Positions 7,447 to 16,409 of a stretch of DNA of 64,000 nt are shown one piece after another. The notes under the pieces are model-generated. The model did not search any database, had not been told where the DNA came from, and worked only from the letters and a program-made list of their open reading frames with translations. The stretch spans positions 62,001 to 126,000 of the forward strand of contig CAWKBS010000007.1 of assembly GCA_963847985.1 (NCBI GenBank), given 5' to 3'. Source of the DNA: JAIBJN01 sp963847985 (lineage in GTDB: Bacteria; Actinomycetota; Thermoleophilia; Gaiellales; Gaiellaceae). A program made the position numbers and the translations under genes. How positions within the stretch are numbered: position 1 is the first letter of the stretch; each line of letters begins with the position of its first letter.

Positions 7447-9512
7447 GCCGGCTCGATCGTGACCTGCCCGTCGGCGAGCTGCACGTCCCAGCCCTTGTCG
7501 AAGGCCCGCACGCCGGTGAGGCGGAGCGTGCCCGCCCACGAAGGGATGTCCCCGGGAGCGGTCGTGCCCAGGACGTGGCGGCGCCGGTCGGGCTGGAGCC
7601 CGAGCAGGAGCTGCAGCATGAGCACGGGCGCTCCCGCCGCCCACGCCTGCGGGCGCGCCGCCGTCGGGTAGGGGATCGGGAACGGCGTCTCGGTGCGGGT
7701 GAAGCCGGCGAACACCTCGGGGAGCTGGTGGTCGAAGTACGAGGAGGCGTTCAGGAGCCGCCGCACGACCCGCCACGCCTCCGGCCAGCGCCCGTACCGG
7801 GCCAGGCCCCAGGCGATCAGGGAGTTGTCGTGTGGCCAGACCGTGCCGTTGTGGTATGCGAGCGGGTTGAACCCGGCGTCGCCGGTCGACATCGTGCGGA
7901 CGCCCCAGCCCGACCAGAGCTCCTCGCCCATGAGCTGGTCGACGATCACGTCGACCCGCTCGGCGGGGACGATCCCGCTCCACAGCAGGTGGCCGATGTT
8001 GGAGGTGAGCGAGTCGACGCGCTGCTTGTCGCCGTCGAGGGCGAGCGCGTAGTAGCCGCCGCGGCTCTCGCACCAGAAGGCTTCGTCGAAGCGCCGCTTC
8101 AGCTCCTCCGCCTCCCGCTCCAGCCGGTCGGCGAGCTCTCGCTCCCGCCAGACCTCGCGGGCGAGCTCGGCCAGCCGAACCTTCGCGTCGTAGACGTAGC
8201 CCTGCACCTCGCACGGCGCGATCGGCGTGCCCGCCAGGCGCCCGTCGTGGAAGAGCTGTGAGTCGCCGGAGTCCTTCCAGGACTGGTTGACGAGGCCGCG
8301 CGCGGAGCGGCGCTCGTACTCGACGAACCCGTCGCCGTCGCGGTCGCCGTAGCTGTCGATCCACTCGAGCGCCCGCATGGCCGGCCCGCGCAGGTCGCGA
8401 ACGAGGCCGGCGTCGTCGGTCCAGCGCCAGACCTCGGAGAGCAGGATCAGGTAGAGCGGAGTCGCGTCGATGGTGCCGTAGTAGCGCGGGAACCAGGCCT
8501 CGGCGCCCTTGCCGTGCCGGACCTCGTGGACGATCTTGCCCGGCTCGGCGTCGGCGTCGGGGTCGTCCTCGCCCGCCTGGAGCGCGGCGAGCACGGCGAG
8601 GGCGTTCTGTGCCAGCTCGGGCCCGAAGAGGAGCGTCTGCAGACACGTGATCAGCGTGTCGCGCCCGAAGACGGTCATGAACCACGGCATCCCCGCGGCC
8701 GGGAGCTGGCCGGGGAGGCGCGGGTCCTCGTCCATGCGGAGCGAGGAAAGGTCGGCGACCGACTGGCGGAACGACTGCGACAGGTCGTCCCACGAGCCGC
8801 GGAGCTGCGGGACGCGCAGCCGCCAGGCCGCCAGGGAGGCGCGCACGCGCGCGAGCTCCTCCCCGAAGCGCCGCTCGGCGACCTGCGCCGCGGTGCGCAT
8901 TCCGTCGGGCGCGGGGATGACGTCCGCCCGCAGCCGCCACGTCTCGCGCGGATCGAGCTCGATGCGGTAGGTGACCTTGGAGCCGTCGGTCTCGCCGCGC
9001 TCGGAGAGGACGACCTGGGTCAGCCCGTTGAAGCCGTTGTCGCTCATGGCGAAGACGAACTGGTTGTCCTCGGCCTCGTAGACCGGCGCGACCGGCGGAG
9101 GCAGCGGCTGCGCGTGCGCGGGGTCGCCGAGCGAGAAGTCGTAGGCCTTGACCGCGAAGATGTCGGCGAAGTCGTTCCCGATCTCGAGCGCGAGGTCGAA
9201 GGCGACGCGGTGCGGCGCGTGGTTGGAGACGACGAGGAGCTCCTGCATCGCATCCCCGATGAAGCGCTCGCGGGCAATGGAGATTTCGTCGTGCTCGAGG
9301 CCCCCGACGACCGGGTTCCGCAGGAAGAAGGCGGCCGAGTAGTACTCCACCTTGCGCGAGGACAGGATCAGCGGCGGGGCGCCGTTGATCGTCAGCGCCC
9401 AGCGCGAGAGGAAGCGGGTGTCGTGGGCGAAGAGCCCCATCGTCGGCTCGACGATGTCGCCGCGCTCGTCCGAGACGCAGAACGTCGAGCCCTCGAGGAT
9501 CGTCAGCGCCAT
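7443..9512 (-). CDS. Glycogen debranching enzyme-like amylo-alpha-1,6-glucosidase
   Basis: 689 aa. The N-terminal 200 residues match the all-beta GDE N-terminal domain (start LTILEGSTFCVSDERGDI, then GLFAHDTRFLSRW). The C-terminal (alpha/alpha)6-barrel glucosidase-like part includes PWFMTVFGRDTLITCLQ, a KDSGDSQLFHDGR stretch and a YHNGTVWPHDNSLIAWGLARYG motif common to these proteins. Likely hydrolyses alpha-glucosidic linkages in storage or transport glucans; exact substrate unknown. The start ATG at 9512 shares one base with the SDR stop (TGATG). The frame is open further upstream, but that stretch overlaps the SDR gene and lacks conserved sequence. Confidence 0.85.
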   Translation of the reverse strand: MALTILEGSTFCVSDERGDIVEPTMGLFAHDTRFLSRWALTINGAPPLILSSRKVEYYSAAFFLRNPVVGGLEHDEISIARERFIGDAMQELLVVSNHAPHRVAFDLALEIGNDFADIFAVKAYDFSLGDPAHAQPLPPPVAPVYEAEDNQFVFAMSDNGFNGLTQVVLSERGETDGSKVTYRIELDPRETWRLRADVIPAPDGMRTAAQVAERRFGEELARVRASLAAWRLRVPQLRGSWDDLSQSFRQSVADLSSLRMDEDPRLPGQLPAAGMPWFMTVFGRDTLITCLQTLLFGPELAQNALAVLAALQAGEDDPDADAEPGKIVHEVRHGKGAEAWFPRYYGTIDATPLYLILLSEVWRWTDDAGLVRDLRGPAMRALEWIDSYGDRDGDGFVEYERRSARGLVNQSWKDSGDSQLFHDGRLAGTPIAPCEVQGYVYDAKVRLAELAREVWRERELADRLEREAEELKRRFDEAFWCESRGGYYALALDGDKQRVDSLTSNIGHLLWSGIVPAERVDVIVDQLMGEELWSGWGVRTMSTGDAGFNPLAYHNGTVWPHDNSLIAWGLARYGRWPEAWRVVRRLLNASSYFDHQLPEVFAGFTRTETPFPIPYPTAARPQAWAAGAPVLMLQLLLGLQPDRRRHVLGTTAPGDIPSWAGTLRLTGVRAFDKGWDVQLADGQVTIEPA

Positions 9513-10276
9513 CAGTCCCCGCCCCGGACGATGTTGTCCTGGCTGGCCTGCTGCAGCGGCTTGACGACGATCTCGTCCACGACCATGTGCGCAGGGCGGG
9601 TCACGGCCCACAGGATGCAGTCGGCGACGTCGTCCGGGGTCAGGTAGCGCACGCCCCGATAGACCGCGGCCTTCTTCCCGTCGTCGCCGCGGAAGCGCAC
9701 GTCGGAGAACTCGGTGTCGCCCACCATGCCCGGATCGACGGTGGTGACGCGGATGCGCCCGACCAGGTCCTTGCGCATCACCGCGGTGAGCGCGCGCACC
9801 GCCGTCTTCGTCCCCACGTACATCCCTCCGCCCGCGTACCACTCGCGCCCGGCCCACGAGCCGAGGTTGACGACGTGGCCGCGCCCGTCCTCCATGTGCG
9901 GGAGCACGAGCCGCGTGATGCGCAGCAGCCCGAGGACGTTCGTCTCGACCATGACGCGGTCGTCGTCGTCGGAGCCCTCCGCGAGGGAGCCGCGGCCGAG
10001 TGCGAGGCCAGCGTTGTTCACCAGGATGTCGATTCGGCCCAGGCGCTCGGCCGCCTGAGCGACGAACGCCTGCGAGCTGGCGTCGTCGGTGACGTCGAGG
10101 GGAGCGGCGAAATGGCCTTCGCCCGGAAGCTCAGCAGCCTCCTGCTCCAGCAGCTCGACCCGGCGCGCGCCGACGGCGACGCGCGCACCTTCGGCGGCCA
10201 GCCCTCGCGCCGTCGTCAGCCCGATGCCCGTCGAGGCCCCGGTGACGATGGCCGTCCTCCCCTCGAGCGCGCCCAT
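9512..10276 (-). CDS. Short-chain dehydrogenase/reductase (classical SDR)
   Basis: 254-aa Rossmann-fold oxidoreductase. TGASTGIG near residue 12 is the NAD(P)-binding loop, NNAG near 88 is the structural motif, and catalytic Ser (NLGSWAG) and Tyr-x3-Lys (YVGTK) are present near 140-160. The length and order are those of classical SDRs. Substrate cannot be read from sequence. It sits between DUF6457 and the debranching-like gene in one operon. Confidence 0.88.
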   Translation of the reverse strand: MGALEGRTAIVTGASTGIGLTTARGLAAEGARVAVGARRVELLEQEAAELPGEGHFAAPLDVTDDASSQAFVAQAAERLGRIDILVNNAGLALGRGSLAEGSDDDDRVMVETNVLGLLRITRLVLPHMEDGRGHVVNLGSWAGREWYAGGGMYVGTKTAVRALTAVMRKDLVGRIRVTTVDPGMVGDTEFSDVRFRGDDGKKAAVYRGVRYLTPDDVADCILWAVTRPAHMVVDEIVVKPLQQASQDNIVRGGD

Positions 10277-10284
10277 CGACCGAC

Positions 10285-10515
10285 CTAGACGGTCGCCTCG
10301 ATCAGGTCTTCGAGGCCGCCGCCGTGCCGTCCGTGCGCAAGCCCGACCAGGTAGCAGAGCAGCGGCGCGTTCGTCCGCTCGCCGCTTTCGTGGGCAGCCA
10401 CGCGCGCCAGCTCGAGCAGGTCGTCCATGTCGGCGCGCGTGAGGTCGTACGCCGAGGGATCCTCGCCCACCGCCGCCGCGAGCTTCGCCCGCGCGTCCAG
10501 CAACCATCCGTCCAT
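10285..10515 (-). CDS. DUF6457-like small protein
   Basis: 76 aa, starting MDGWLLDARAKLAAAVGED, with a helical core LLELARVAAHESGERTNAPL and LVGLAHGR. This resembles the small conserved actinobacterial DUF6457 family, function unknown. First gene of the minus-strand operon; an 8-nt gap separates it from the SDR. A TAAGCT box 6 nt before the ATG suggests a leaderless transcript. Confidence 0.65.
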   Translation of the reverse strand: MDGWLLDARAKLAAAVGEDPSAYDLTRADMDDLLELARVAAHESGERTNAPLLCYLVGLAHGRHGGGLEDLIEATV

Positions 10516-10521
10516 GGCCGC

Positions 10522-10527
10522 AGCTTA
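10522..10527 (-). promoter_or_regulatory. -10 box of a probable leaderless promoter (DUF6457-SDR-GDE-GT operon)
   Basis: On the minus strand the box reads TAAGCT, followed by 6 nt and the ATG at 10515. Consistent with the same spacing seen before several genes in this window. Confidence 0.45.
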
Positions 10528-10562
10528 GACCCCCGACGCAACGAGGCACGGTGTTGCATCGG

Positions 10563-10575
10563 GAGTCTTAGACTC
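10563..10575 (+). promoter_or_regulatory. Palindrome overlapping the pntAA -10 box
   Basis: GAGTCTTAGACTC is a perfect 6-bp inverted repeat about a central T. The TAGACT inside it fits a -10 box 11 nt before the pntAA ATG. The overlap suggests an operator, though a chance palindrome of this size is possible. Confidence 0.4.
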
Positions 10576-10585
10576 TTGCCGACTG

Positions 10586-11695
10586 ATGAAGGTCGGTGTC
10601 GCCAAGGAGTCCGCTCCGGGGGAAACCCGGGTGGCCATCGTGCCGGACACGGTGCGGCGGCTGGTCGGCGACGGCGTCGAGGTGCTGGTCGAGCGCGGGG
10701 CCGGCGAGGCGGCGACCTTCGCGGACGACGCCTACGAGGAGGCAGGCGCGCGCTCGGTCTCCGCCGACGAGCTCCACGCCGAGGCCGACGTCGTCTGCCG
10801 CGTGCGCAAGCCGTCGCCCGACGAGGTCGCCCGCCTCCGCGACGGCCAGGTTCTGATCGCCGTCCTCCAGCCGCTGGTCGACCCCGACCTGGTGCGTTCG
10901 CTCGCCGGGCGCGGGGTCACGGCCTTCTCAATGGACTCGATCCCGCGCGTGACCCGCGCGCAGCCGATGGACGCGCTCTCCTCGCAGAGCACGGTGTCGG
11001 GCTACAAGGCCGCTCTCCTCGCCGCCGAGCACCTGGGCAAGTTCTTCCCCATGCTGACCACGGCCGCAGGGACGATCCCGCCCGCGAAGGTGCTCGTCCT
11101 CGGCGCCGGCGTCGCCGGGCTGCAGGCGATCGCCACGGCGCGCCGCCTTGGCGCGGTCGTCTCCGCCTTCGACGTCCGCCCGGTCGTGAAGGAGCAGGTC
11201 GAGAGCCTCGGCGCGTCGTTCCTGGAGCTCGACGTCGAGGGCGCCGAGGGCGTCAGCGGCTACGCGGTCGCGCTCGCCGAGGACCAGCACGAGCGCGAGC
11301 AGGAGCTGATCGCCCGCTACGCGGCCGAGTCGGACGCGGTGATCACCACGGCGCTCATCCCCGGCCGCCCGGCCCCGGAGCTGATCACTAGGGCCGCCGT
11401 CGCCGGGATGCGCCCGGGCGCTGTCATCGTCGACCTCGCCGCCGAGGCGGGCGGAAACTGCGCCGCCACGACCCCCGGAGAAACCGTCGTCGTCGACGGC
11501 GTCACGATCGTGGGCCTCACGAACGTCCCGGCGACGATGCCCGTCCACGCGAGTCAGATGTACTCGCGGAACGTCCAGGCCTTTCTCGGCCTCCTGGTGA
11601 AGGACGGCGCGCTCGCGCTCGACTTCGAGGACGAGATCGTCCGCGAGACCTGCGTGGCACACGGCGGCAAGGTCATGAAGGAGCCCGCCGGTTGA
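10586..11695 (+). CDS. pntAA: NAD(P) transhydrogenase subunit alpha part 1 (NAD-binding)
   Basis: Soluble domain I of the proton-translocating transhydrogenase (NADH + NADP+ to NAD+ + NADPH, coupled to the membrane proton gradient). The 369-aa protein begins VGVAKESAPGETRVAIVPDT, typical of the alanine dehydrogenase/PNT family, and has the NAD-binding VLGAGVAGLQAI near 170, followed by AFDVRP. The membrane domain is a separate gene, the split arrangement common in alphaproteobacteria and actinobacteria. The stop overlaps the TTG of pntAB. Confidence 0.93.
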   Translation: MKVGVAKESAPGETRVAIVPDTVRRLVGDGVEVLVERGAGEAATFADDAYEEAGARSVSADELHAEADVVCRVRKPSPDEVARLRDGQVLIAVLQPLVDPDLVRSLAGRGVTAFSMDSIPRVTRAQPMDALSSQSTVSGYKAALLAAEHLGKFFPMLTTAAGTIPPAKVLVLGAGVAGLQAIATARRLGAVVSAFDVRPVVKEQVESLGASFLELDVEGAEGVSGYAVALAEDQHEREQELIARYAAESDAVITTALIPGRPAPELITRAAVAGMRPGAVIVDLAAEAGGNCAATTPGETVVVDGVTIVGLTNVPATMPVHASQMYSRNVQAFLGLLVKDGALALDFEDEIVRETCVAHGGKVMKEPAG

Positions 11696-11997
11696 GCCAG
11701 GCGCTCCTGAACAGCATCACCGTCTTCGTCCTCTCGGTCTTCCTCGGGATCGAGCTGATCTCGCGGGTGCCCGCACTCCTGCACACCCCGCTCATGTCCG
11801 GGACGAACGCGATCCACGGGATCGTCCTCGTCGGCGCCATGCTGATCGCGGGCTCGGCCGACTCGACGCTCGAGCAGGTGCTCGCGTTCGTGGCGGTCGT
11901 CTTCGCCACGATCAACGTCGTCGGCGGCTTCCTCGTCACCGACCGGATGCTGGAGATGTTCAAGCGCAAGCCGGAGCGGCGCGAGGAGCCCGAGTGA
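11692..11997 (+). CDS. pntAB: NAD(P) transhydrogenase subunit alpha part 2 (membrane)
   Basis: 101-aa membrane protein with about three hydrophobic helices (around 8-25, 40-58, 63-82). The conserved turn HTPLMSGTNAIHGIVLVGAM is diagnostic of the PntA membrane domain. It starts with TTG overlapping the pntAA stop and is followed directly by pntB with a 4-nt overlap, so the three subunits are coupled. Confidence 0.92.
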   Translation: MSQALLNSITVFVLSVFLGIELISRVPALLHTPLMSGTNAIHGIVLVGAMLIAGSADSTLEQVLAFVAVVFATINVVGGFLVTDRMLEMFKRKPERREEPE

Positions 11998-13403
11998 TCC
12001 TGGCGATCTCCCAGACGACGATCAACCTCGCCTACCTCGCCGCCGGCGTCTGCCTGATCATCGGGATCAAGCGCCTCTCCTCGCCGGCGACCGCGCGGTC
12101 GGGGAACGTGGTCGCGGCGGTCGGCATGACGATCGCCGTCGTCTTCACGCTCCTCAGCCCGCAGATCGACTCCTACTGGCTGATCGCGGCCGGCGTCGCG
12201 GTGGGAACCGTGATCGGCGTCGCCTCGGCCCGCATGGTGAAGATGACCGCGATGCCGCAGATGGTGGCGCTGTTCAACGGCGTCGGCGGCGGCGCGGCGG
12301 CCCTGATCGCGGCGGCCGAGTTCCATCGCCTCACCCCGGCGGCCGGTCACGTCCTCCCCGAGCACATGGGTGCGACGCTCTTCTCGGCGCTGATCGGCTC
12401 GGTCAGCTTCTCGGGTAGCCTCGTCGCCTTCGCCAAGCTGCAGGAGCTGCTTCCGGGGAGGCCGATCGTCTTCGCCGGGCAGCAGATCGTGAACGGCCTG
12501 CTCTTCGCCGGCCTCGTCGGCGTGGGCATCCTCGCGGGCGCCACCGAGAACGGCGTCTGGGCCGTGGTGCTCCTGCTCGGCGCCCTCCTCTTCGGCGTCC
12601 TGCTCGTCCTGCCCATCGGCGGGGCCGACATGCCGGTCGTGATCTCGCTCCTGAACGCCTTCACCGGCCTGGCCGCCGCCTCGACGGGCTTCATCCTCGA
12701 GAACACGGCGCTGATCATCGGCGGCACGCTCGTCGGCGCTTCGGGGACGCTGCTCACGATCCTCATGGGCCGCGCCATGAACCGCTCGCTGGCCAACGTC
12801 CTCTTCGGCGCCTTCGGCGCGGCCCAGCCGGCCCCCGGCGGGGCGCCGGCCTCCGCGAGCGGCGAGGCCAAAAGCCACCGCGAGGTCTCGGCCGAGGACT
12901 GCGCCGTGATGCTCGCCTACGCGAGCCGGGTCGTGATCGTCCCCGGGTACGGCCTCGCGGTCGCCCAGGCCCAGCACAACGTGCGCGAGCTCGCCGACCT
13001 GCTCGAGCGGCGGGGCGTCGACGTGAAGTACGCCATCCATCCCGTCGCCGGCCGCATGCCGGGGCACATGAACGTCCTCCTCGCCGAGGCGAACGTCCCG
13101 TATCCGCAGCTCTACGACATGGAGGACATCAACCCGGAGTTCCCGCGCACCGACGTGGCGCTGATCATCGGCGCGAACGACGTCACGAACCCGGCCGCGC
13201 GGGATGACCCCGAGAGCCCGCTCTACGGCATGCCGATCCTGAACGTGGACGCCTCGGCCAACGTCGTCGTCCTCAAGCGCAGCATGAGCCCGGGCTTTGC
13301 GGGCATCGACAACGACCTCTTCTACCGCGCGAACACCGCGATGCTCTTCGGCGACGCGAAGGCCTCGGTGGAGAGCCTGGTCGCGGCCGTCAAGGCTGCC
13401 TGA
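11994..13403 (+). CDS. pntB: NAD(P) transhydrogenase subunit beta
   Basis: 469-aa subunit with roughly nine N-terminal transmembrane helices and a C-terminal NADP-binding domain III. Diagnostic stretches include MPQMVALFNGVGGGAAALIA in the membrane part, VIVPGYGLAVAQAQH near 315, HPVAGRMPGHMNVLLAEA and IGANDVTNPAA in the nucleotide domain. GTG start overlaps the pntAB stop. Ends 24 nt before the stop of the convergent subtilase gene. Confidence 0.95.
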   Translation: MILAISQTTINLAYLAAGVCLIIGIKRLSSPATARSGNVVAAVGMTIAVVFTLLSPQIDSYWLIAAGVAVGTVIGVASARMVKMTAMPQMVALFNGVGGGAAALIAAAEFHRLTPAAGHVLPEHMGATLFSALIGSVSFSGSLVAFAKLQELLPGRPIVFAGQQIVNGLLFAGLVGVGILAGATENGVWAVVLLLGALLFGVLLVLPIGGADMPVVISLLNAFTGLAAASTGFILENTALIIGGTLVGASGTLLTILMGRAMNRSLANVLFGAFGAAQPAPGGAPASASGEAKSHREVSAEDCAVMLAYASRVVIVPGYGLAVAQAQHNVRELADLLERRGVDVKYAIHPVAGRMPGHMNVLLAEANVPYPQLYDMEDINPEFPRTDVALIIGANDVTNPAARDDPESPLYGMPILNVDASANVVVLKRSMSPGFAGIDNDLFYRANTAMLFGDAKASVESLVAAVKAA

Positions 13404-13427
13404 CGGCCGCGACCGAGCCCGAGTGCT

Positions 13428-14885
13428 CTACGGGTCGCGCTTGTCGTTCGTGACTGCGCGGAGGGCGTTGACGACGCCGCTCCCGAAGAAGCCGTTCTGG
13501 TTGCCCTTGGTGACGCAGCGAACGTCACCGGCCGGGCAGGCCAGCGGATCCGCGGTCTGGCGAAGGAGGAGGGACACGCGGTCCGGATCCATCTTCGCGC
13601 CGCCGCCCCACCAGCTCTTCTTGCCGAACTGGCTGACGACGAGCGCCGCCGTCCCGCTCACCTGCGCGGCCGCCTGGGACGTGCCCGCGAAGTAGCGGTA
13701 GAACGCCGCGTCGGGGCCCGTGCAGGGATCGCACAGGAGGTTCGGCACCTGCATGGACTTCGGCCAGGGGCCGAGGACGAGGCCCGAGGGCGGGGTGCCC
13801 TGGGTGAAGTCGCCGCCGCCGGCCGTCAGGTCGACGAAGCCGAGGCCCCAGTTCGAGGGCGGGCCGACCGCGAGGCGGTCGAGGAGCCCGATCGAGGACA
13901 CCGTGACCACGCCCGGCAGGCCGCTCGGAAGCCGGCTGCACCCGTCGAGCGCCGGATCCGCCATGTCGCGGCCGTTGTTCCCGGCCGAGGCGACCATGGA
14001 GACGTTGCGCTTCTGGGCGTACTCGACCGCGCGCTTGACCGCCTTGATGACGACCCGCTGGGCGGGGTCGGTGCGGCAGAACGAGGTCGTCCCGCCCATG
14101 AGGGCGCTGTCGACGGAGTAGCTGTTGTTCGCCACGTCGACGCCGTTCTCGGCCGACCAGACGAGGGCGCAGACCACCGCGTCGGCGAGGAAGACGTCGG
14201 CCGTCCCGCGGCGCGTGCTCGCCTTGACGATCGCGAGCTTCACGTTCGGCGCGATGCCGACGATGCCCTGGCCGTTCGCCTCGGCGGCGATGACGCCGGC
14301 GACGTTGGTTCCGTGGCCGGAGTCGTCGTTCCACGCCGCGGGGTCGCGGTTCGGCTTCCCGCCGACGCACGACACGCTGCGCTTGGCGTCGATGCTGCCG
14401 TTCAGGTCCGGATGGCTCGCGTCGACACCGGTGTCGATGACGCCGACGAGGACCTTCGGGCTCCCGCCTGTGATCGCGTGCGCCTCCGGCGCCTTGATGC
14501 GCCGCGCGTACCACTGCAGCGGCGAGAACGGGTCACCCTGAAGAACGGGCGAGTTGGGCAGTCCGCCTTCACCGCCCCACCCCCAGCCGGACGCGGTCGC
14601 GATGACGCTTCCGACGGAAGCGACGCCTTCGACGTCGCGATTCCGGTCGAGCTTCGCCGCGAAGCCCGGATCCTCGGACTCCGCGATGACGACGTCGATC
14701 TGTGGGTACGCGGCGACAACGGAGCCGCCGGCCTTCTTGACGTCGGAGCCTGCGCCCCAGACGTTCCAGCCACGCTCCGGATACAGGACGACATACCGCT
14801 CAGCCGCCGCCTGTCCCGCCGCAGCGAGCGCGATCGCCGCAGCGATCGCAAGCACGACAAGTCGAGTGGTTACACCTGGCCGCAA
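13428..14885 (-). CDS. Secreted S8 (subtilisin-like) serine peptidase
   Basis: 485 aa with an N-terminal signal peptide (hydrophobic 8-28, AAGQAAA cleavage region) and a short propeptide-like stretch to about 100. The catalytic triad is D151 in GVIDTGVDASHPD, H191 in DSGHGTNVAG and S403 in AGTSQAAAQVSG; oxyanion Asn in SAGNNG. The usual GTSMAAPH box is changed to GTSQAAAQ, keeping Ser but replacing the Met, Pro and His. TTG start is supported by AGGGAG 7 nt upstream. It lies 141 nt downstream of the Mau-like cluster on the same strand; a functional link is possible but unproven. Confidence 0.88.
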   Translation of the reverse strand: MRPGVTTRLVVLAIAAAIALAAAGQAAAERYVVLYPERGWNVWGAGSDVKKAGGSVVAAYPQIDVVIAESEDPGFAAKLDRNRDVEGVASVGSVIATASGWGWGGEGGLPNSPVLQGDPFSPLQWYARRIKAPEAHAITGGSPKVLVGVIDTGVDASHPDLNGSIDAKRSVSCVGGKPNRDPAAWNDDSGHGTNVAGVIAAEANGQGIVGIAPNVKLAIVKASTRRGTADVFLADAVVCALVWSAENGVDVANNSYSVDSALMGGTTSFCRTDPAQRVVIKAVKRAVEYAQKRNVSMVASAGNNGRDMADPALDGCSRLPSGLPGVVTVSSIGLLDRLAVGPPSNWGLGFVDLTAGGGDFTQGTPPSGLVLGPWPKSMQVPNLLCDPCTGPDAAFYRYFAGTSQAAAQVSGTAALVVSQFGKKSWWGGGAKMDPDRVSLLLRQTADPLACPAGDVRCVTKGNQNGFFGSGVVNALRAVTNDKRDP

Positions 14886-15019
14886 GTTTTCTCTCCCTTT
14901 TCTGAACTCAACCCGATGGACGCCGAGGCGCCCTTGCAGTCCTGACTATACGGGCAGTTCGCGAGAATGCATTCCCTCTACTGGGGGAGGGACCCCGCGG
15001 CCGTATCCCCCGGTTGGGG

Positions 15020-15040
15020 GCACCGGCTAGAGGCCGGTGC
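15020..15040 (-). terminator. Hairpin overlapping the end of the Mau-like cluster
   Basis: GCACCGGC, 5-nt loop, GCCGGTGC: perfect 8-bp arms spanning the stop codon of the 15027-16331 gene. No T-run follows, but position and stability suit termination or mRNA 3'-end stabilisation. Confidence 0.45.
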
Positions 15041-16331
15041 GGAAGACCGCGGCAGCGCCGGAGGCCGTGGTCCAGCGCGTCGAGTAGAGGACGCCGGGGC
15101 CGAGGCTCGTCGTCCAGAAGCCCTGCGCTCGCGTGCGAATCGTCTCGACCGTCGCGGTGCGCTTGCCGGCCCGCACCCACCCGAGCCGGAGATGGCCGGC
15201 GCCCGAGCGGCTGTCCGCCCAGGCGATGCGCGACGCGTAGATCGCCGGGTTTCGCAGGAGCCCGATCCTGCTCCTGGCGACGATCCGCTTCGTCCCGTTC
15301 GCCAGCCATTTCACCATGATCCGCGACTCCTTCCTCGAGGCGAGGTGCCAGGCGACGCGGCCCCGGTTGAGCGCCGGCCGGCCGAGGTCGTTCGCGGGCC
15401 TCGTGGTCACGTGGACGCCGCTCGCACCCGTCTGCAGGTTCGTGACGACGAGGCGCTTGTGGGACGGGTCGCGGCGGACGTATGCGAGCAACGGCCAGTC
15501 GAGCACGGGGTGCGAGATCGCGACGTTGTCGATGCGGGTCACGACCTGACCGTTCGTCCAGCGGACGACCTGGATCCCCGCGGCATCGCGGTAGACGAGG
15601 TACTCCCCGCTCAGAGAAGGCTGCCAGGCGCCGGGGACGACCAGGTCCTCGCCGCCTGCGAGCGGCCTGACGACGACGTTCCCGTCCCGGGAGGCGAAGG
15701 CGAGCGCGGCGCCGCTCACGCTCGGGTCGTACGCGTTGTCCACGACCAGCGTCCCGGCGCCGGCAGTCGGGGCGAGCCCGAGCAGGACGGCGCAGGCGAC
15801 GAGGGCGACGGCGTTCACCCGCAGAAGCGCCCCGCGGCGACGGGACAGCCGTTCGACGGCGGCGGTGGGATCTCCGGCTCGCCGGCGCGGCCAGACGATC
15901 ATCGCCGCCCGGCCGGCCCCGTAGAGGGAGAGGCAGAGCGCCGCGGGCACCGGCTTGCCGAGCGCGAGCGCCCCCGCGCAGGCGACCCAGTAGGTCGAGA
16001 ACGGCTGGAACGTGAAGAAGCCGGCGCCGAGGCCGGCGCCGTACCCGCCGGCCCAGACCGGCAGCGGCAGCTCGAAGCGCCAGTGCTCGGGGACCTGGCG
16101 GCGCGACTGTGGGATGCGGAAGCGAACGAGCCCGGCCTCACGGGCGGCGCCGAGCAACGCGAGCGCAGCCGCCACGTAGAGGGCGTAGCGCCCGCCGAGC
16201 AGGCTGCCGGCGTAGCCGAGGGCGAGCCCGAGCGCGGCGGCGGCCGTCACCGCCGCCACCGAGAAGATGACCTGGGCGACGATCTGGCGCTTGCGGCTCC
16301 CGCACACGGCGGGAGTGAAAGTCTCGAGCAT
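15027..16331 (-). CDS. MauF/CcdA-like membrane domain fused to a beta-propeller-like domain
   Basis: 434 aa. Residues 1-190 are membrane: TFTPAVCGSRKRQ at the start, then about four or five hydrophobic helices, reminiscent of MauF/DsbD-type electron-transfer proteins, with a Cys at position 10. From about 195 the protein is predicted extracytoplasmic and holds at least six ~40-residue beta repeats of the form P-S-L-S-G-x-Y-L-V-Y-x-D, for example SLSGEYLVYRDAAG, LNRGRVAWHLASR and IYASRIAWADSRSG, as in TolB/WD-type propellers. The amine dehydrogenase heavy chain MauB is also a propeller, which makes a MauF-MauB-like fusion an attractive but unproven reading. Last gene of the cluster. Confidence 0.6.
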   Translation of the reverse strand: MLETFTPAVCGSRKRQIVAQVIFSVAAVTAAAALGLALGYAGSLLGGRYALYVAAALALLGAAREAGLVRFRIPQSRRQVPEHWRFELPLPVWAGGYGAGLGAGFFTFQPFSTYWVACAGALALGKPVPAALCLSLYGAGRAAMIVWPRRRAGDPTAAVERLSRRRGALLRVNAVALVACAVLLGLAPTAGAGTLVVDNAYDPSVSGAALAFASRDGNVVVRPLAGGEDLVVPGAWQPSLSGEYLVYRDAAGIQVVRWTNGQVVTRIDNVAISHPVLDWPLLAYVRRDPSHKRLVVTNLQTGASGVHVTTRPANDLGRPALNRGRVAWHLASRKESRIMVKWLANGTKRIVARSRIGLLRNPAIYASRIAWADSRSGAGHLRLGWVRAGKRTATVETIRTRAQGFWTTSLGPGVLYSTRWTTASGAAAVFRTGL

Positions 16332-16340
16332 CGACAGTCC

Positions 16341-16409
16341 TCAGGGCGACCAGGCGGCGGAGACGCCGGCGACGAGCGCGGCGAGGGCGACGCCGAACTC
16401 GATCAGCAC
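16341..16409 (-). CDS. Possible 22-aa membrane peptide
   Basis: GTG at 16409 overlaps the end of the MauA-like gene by 7 nt and encodes LIEFGVALAALVAGVSAAW plus two residues, a single hydrophobic helix. It fills the gap before the next gene (10 nt spacing). No clear ribosome binding site; support is only its position and hydrophobicity. Confidence 0.3.
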   Translation of the reverse strand: MLIEFGVALAALVAGVSAAWSP

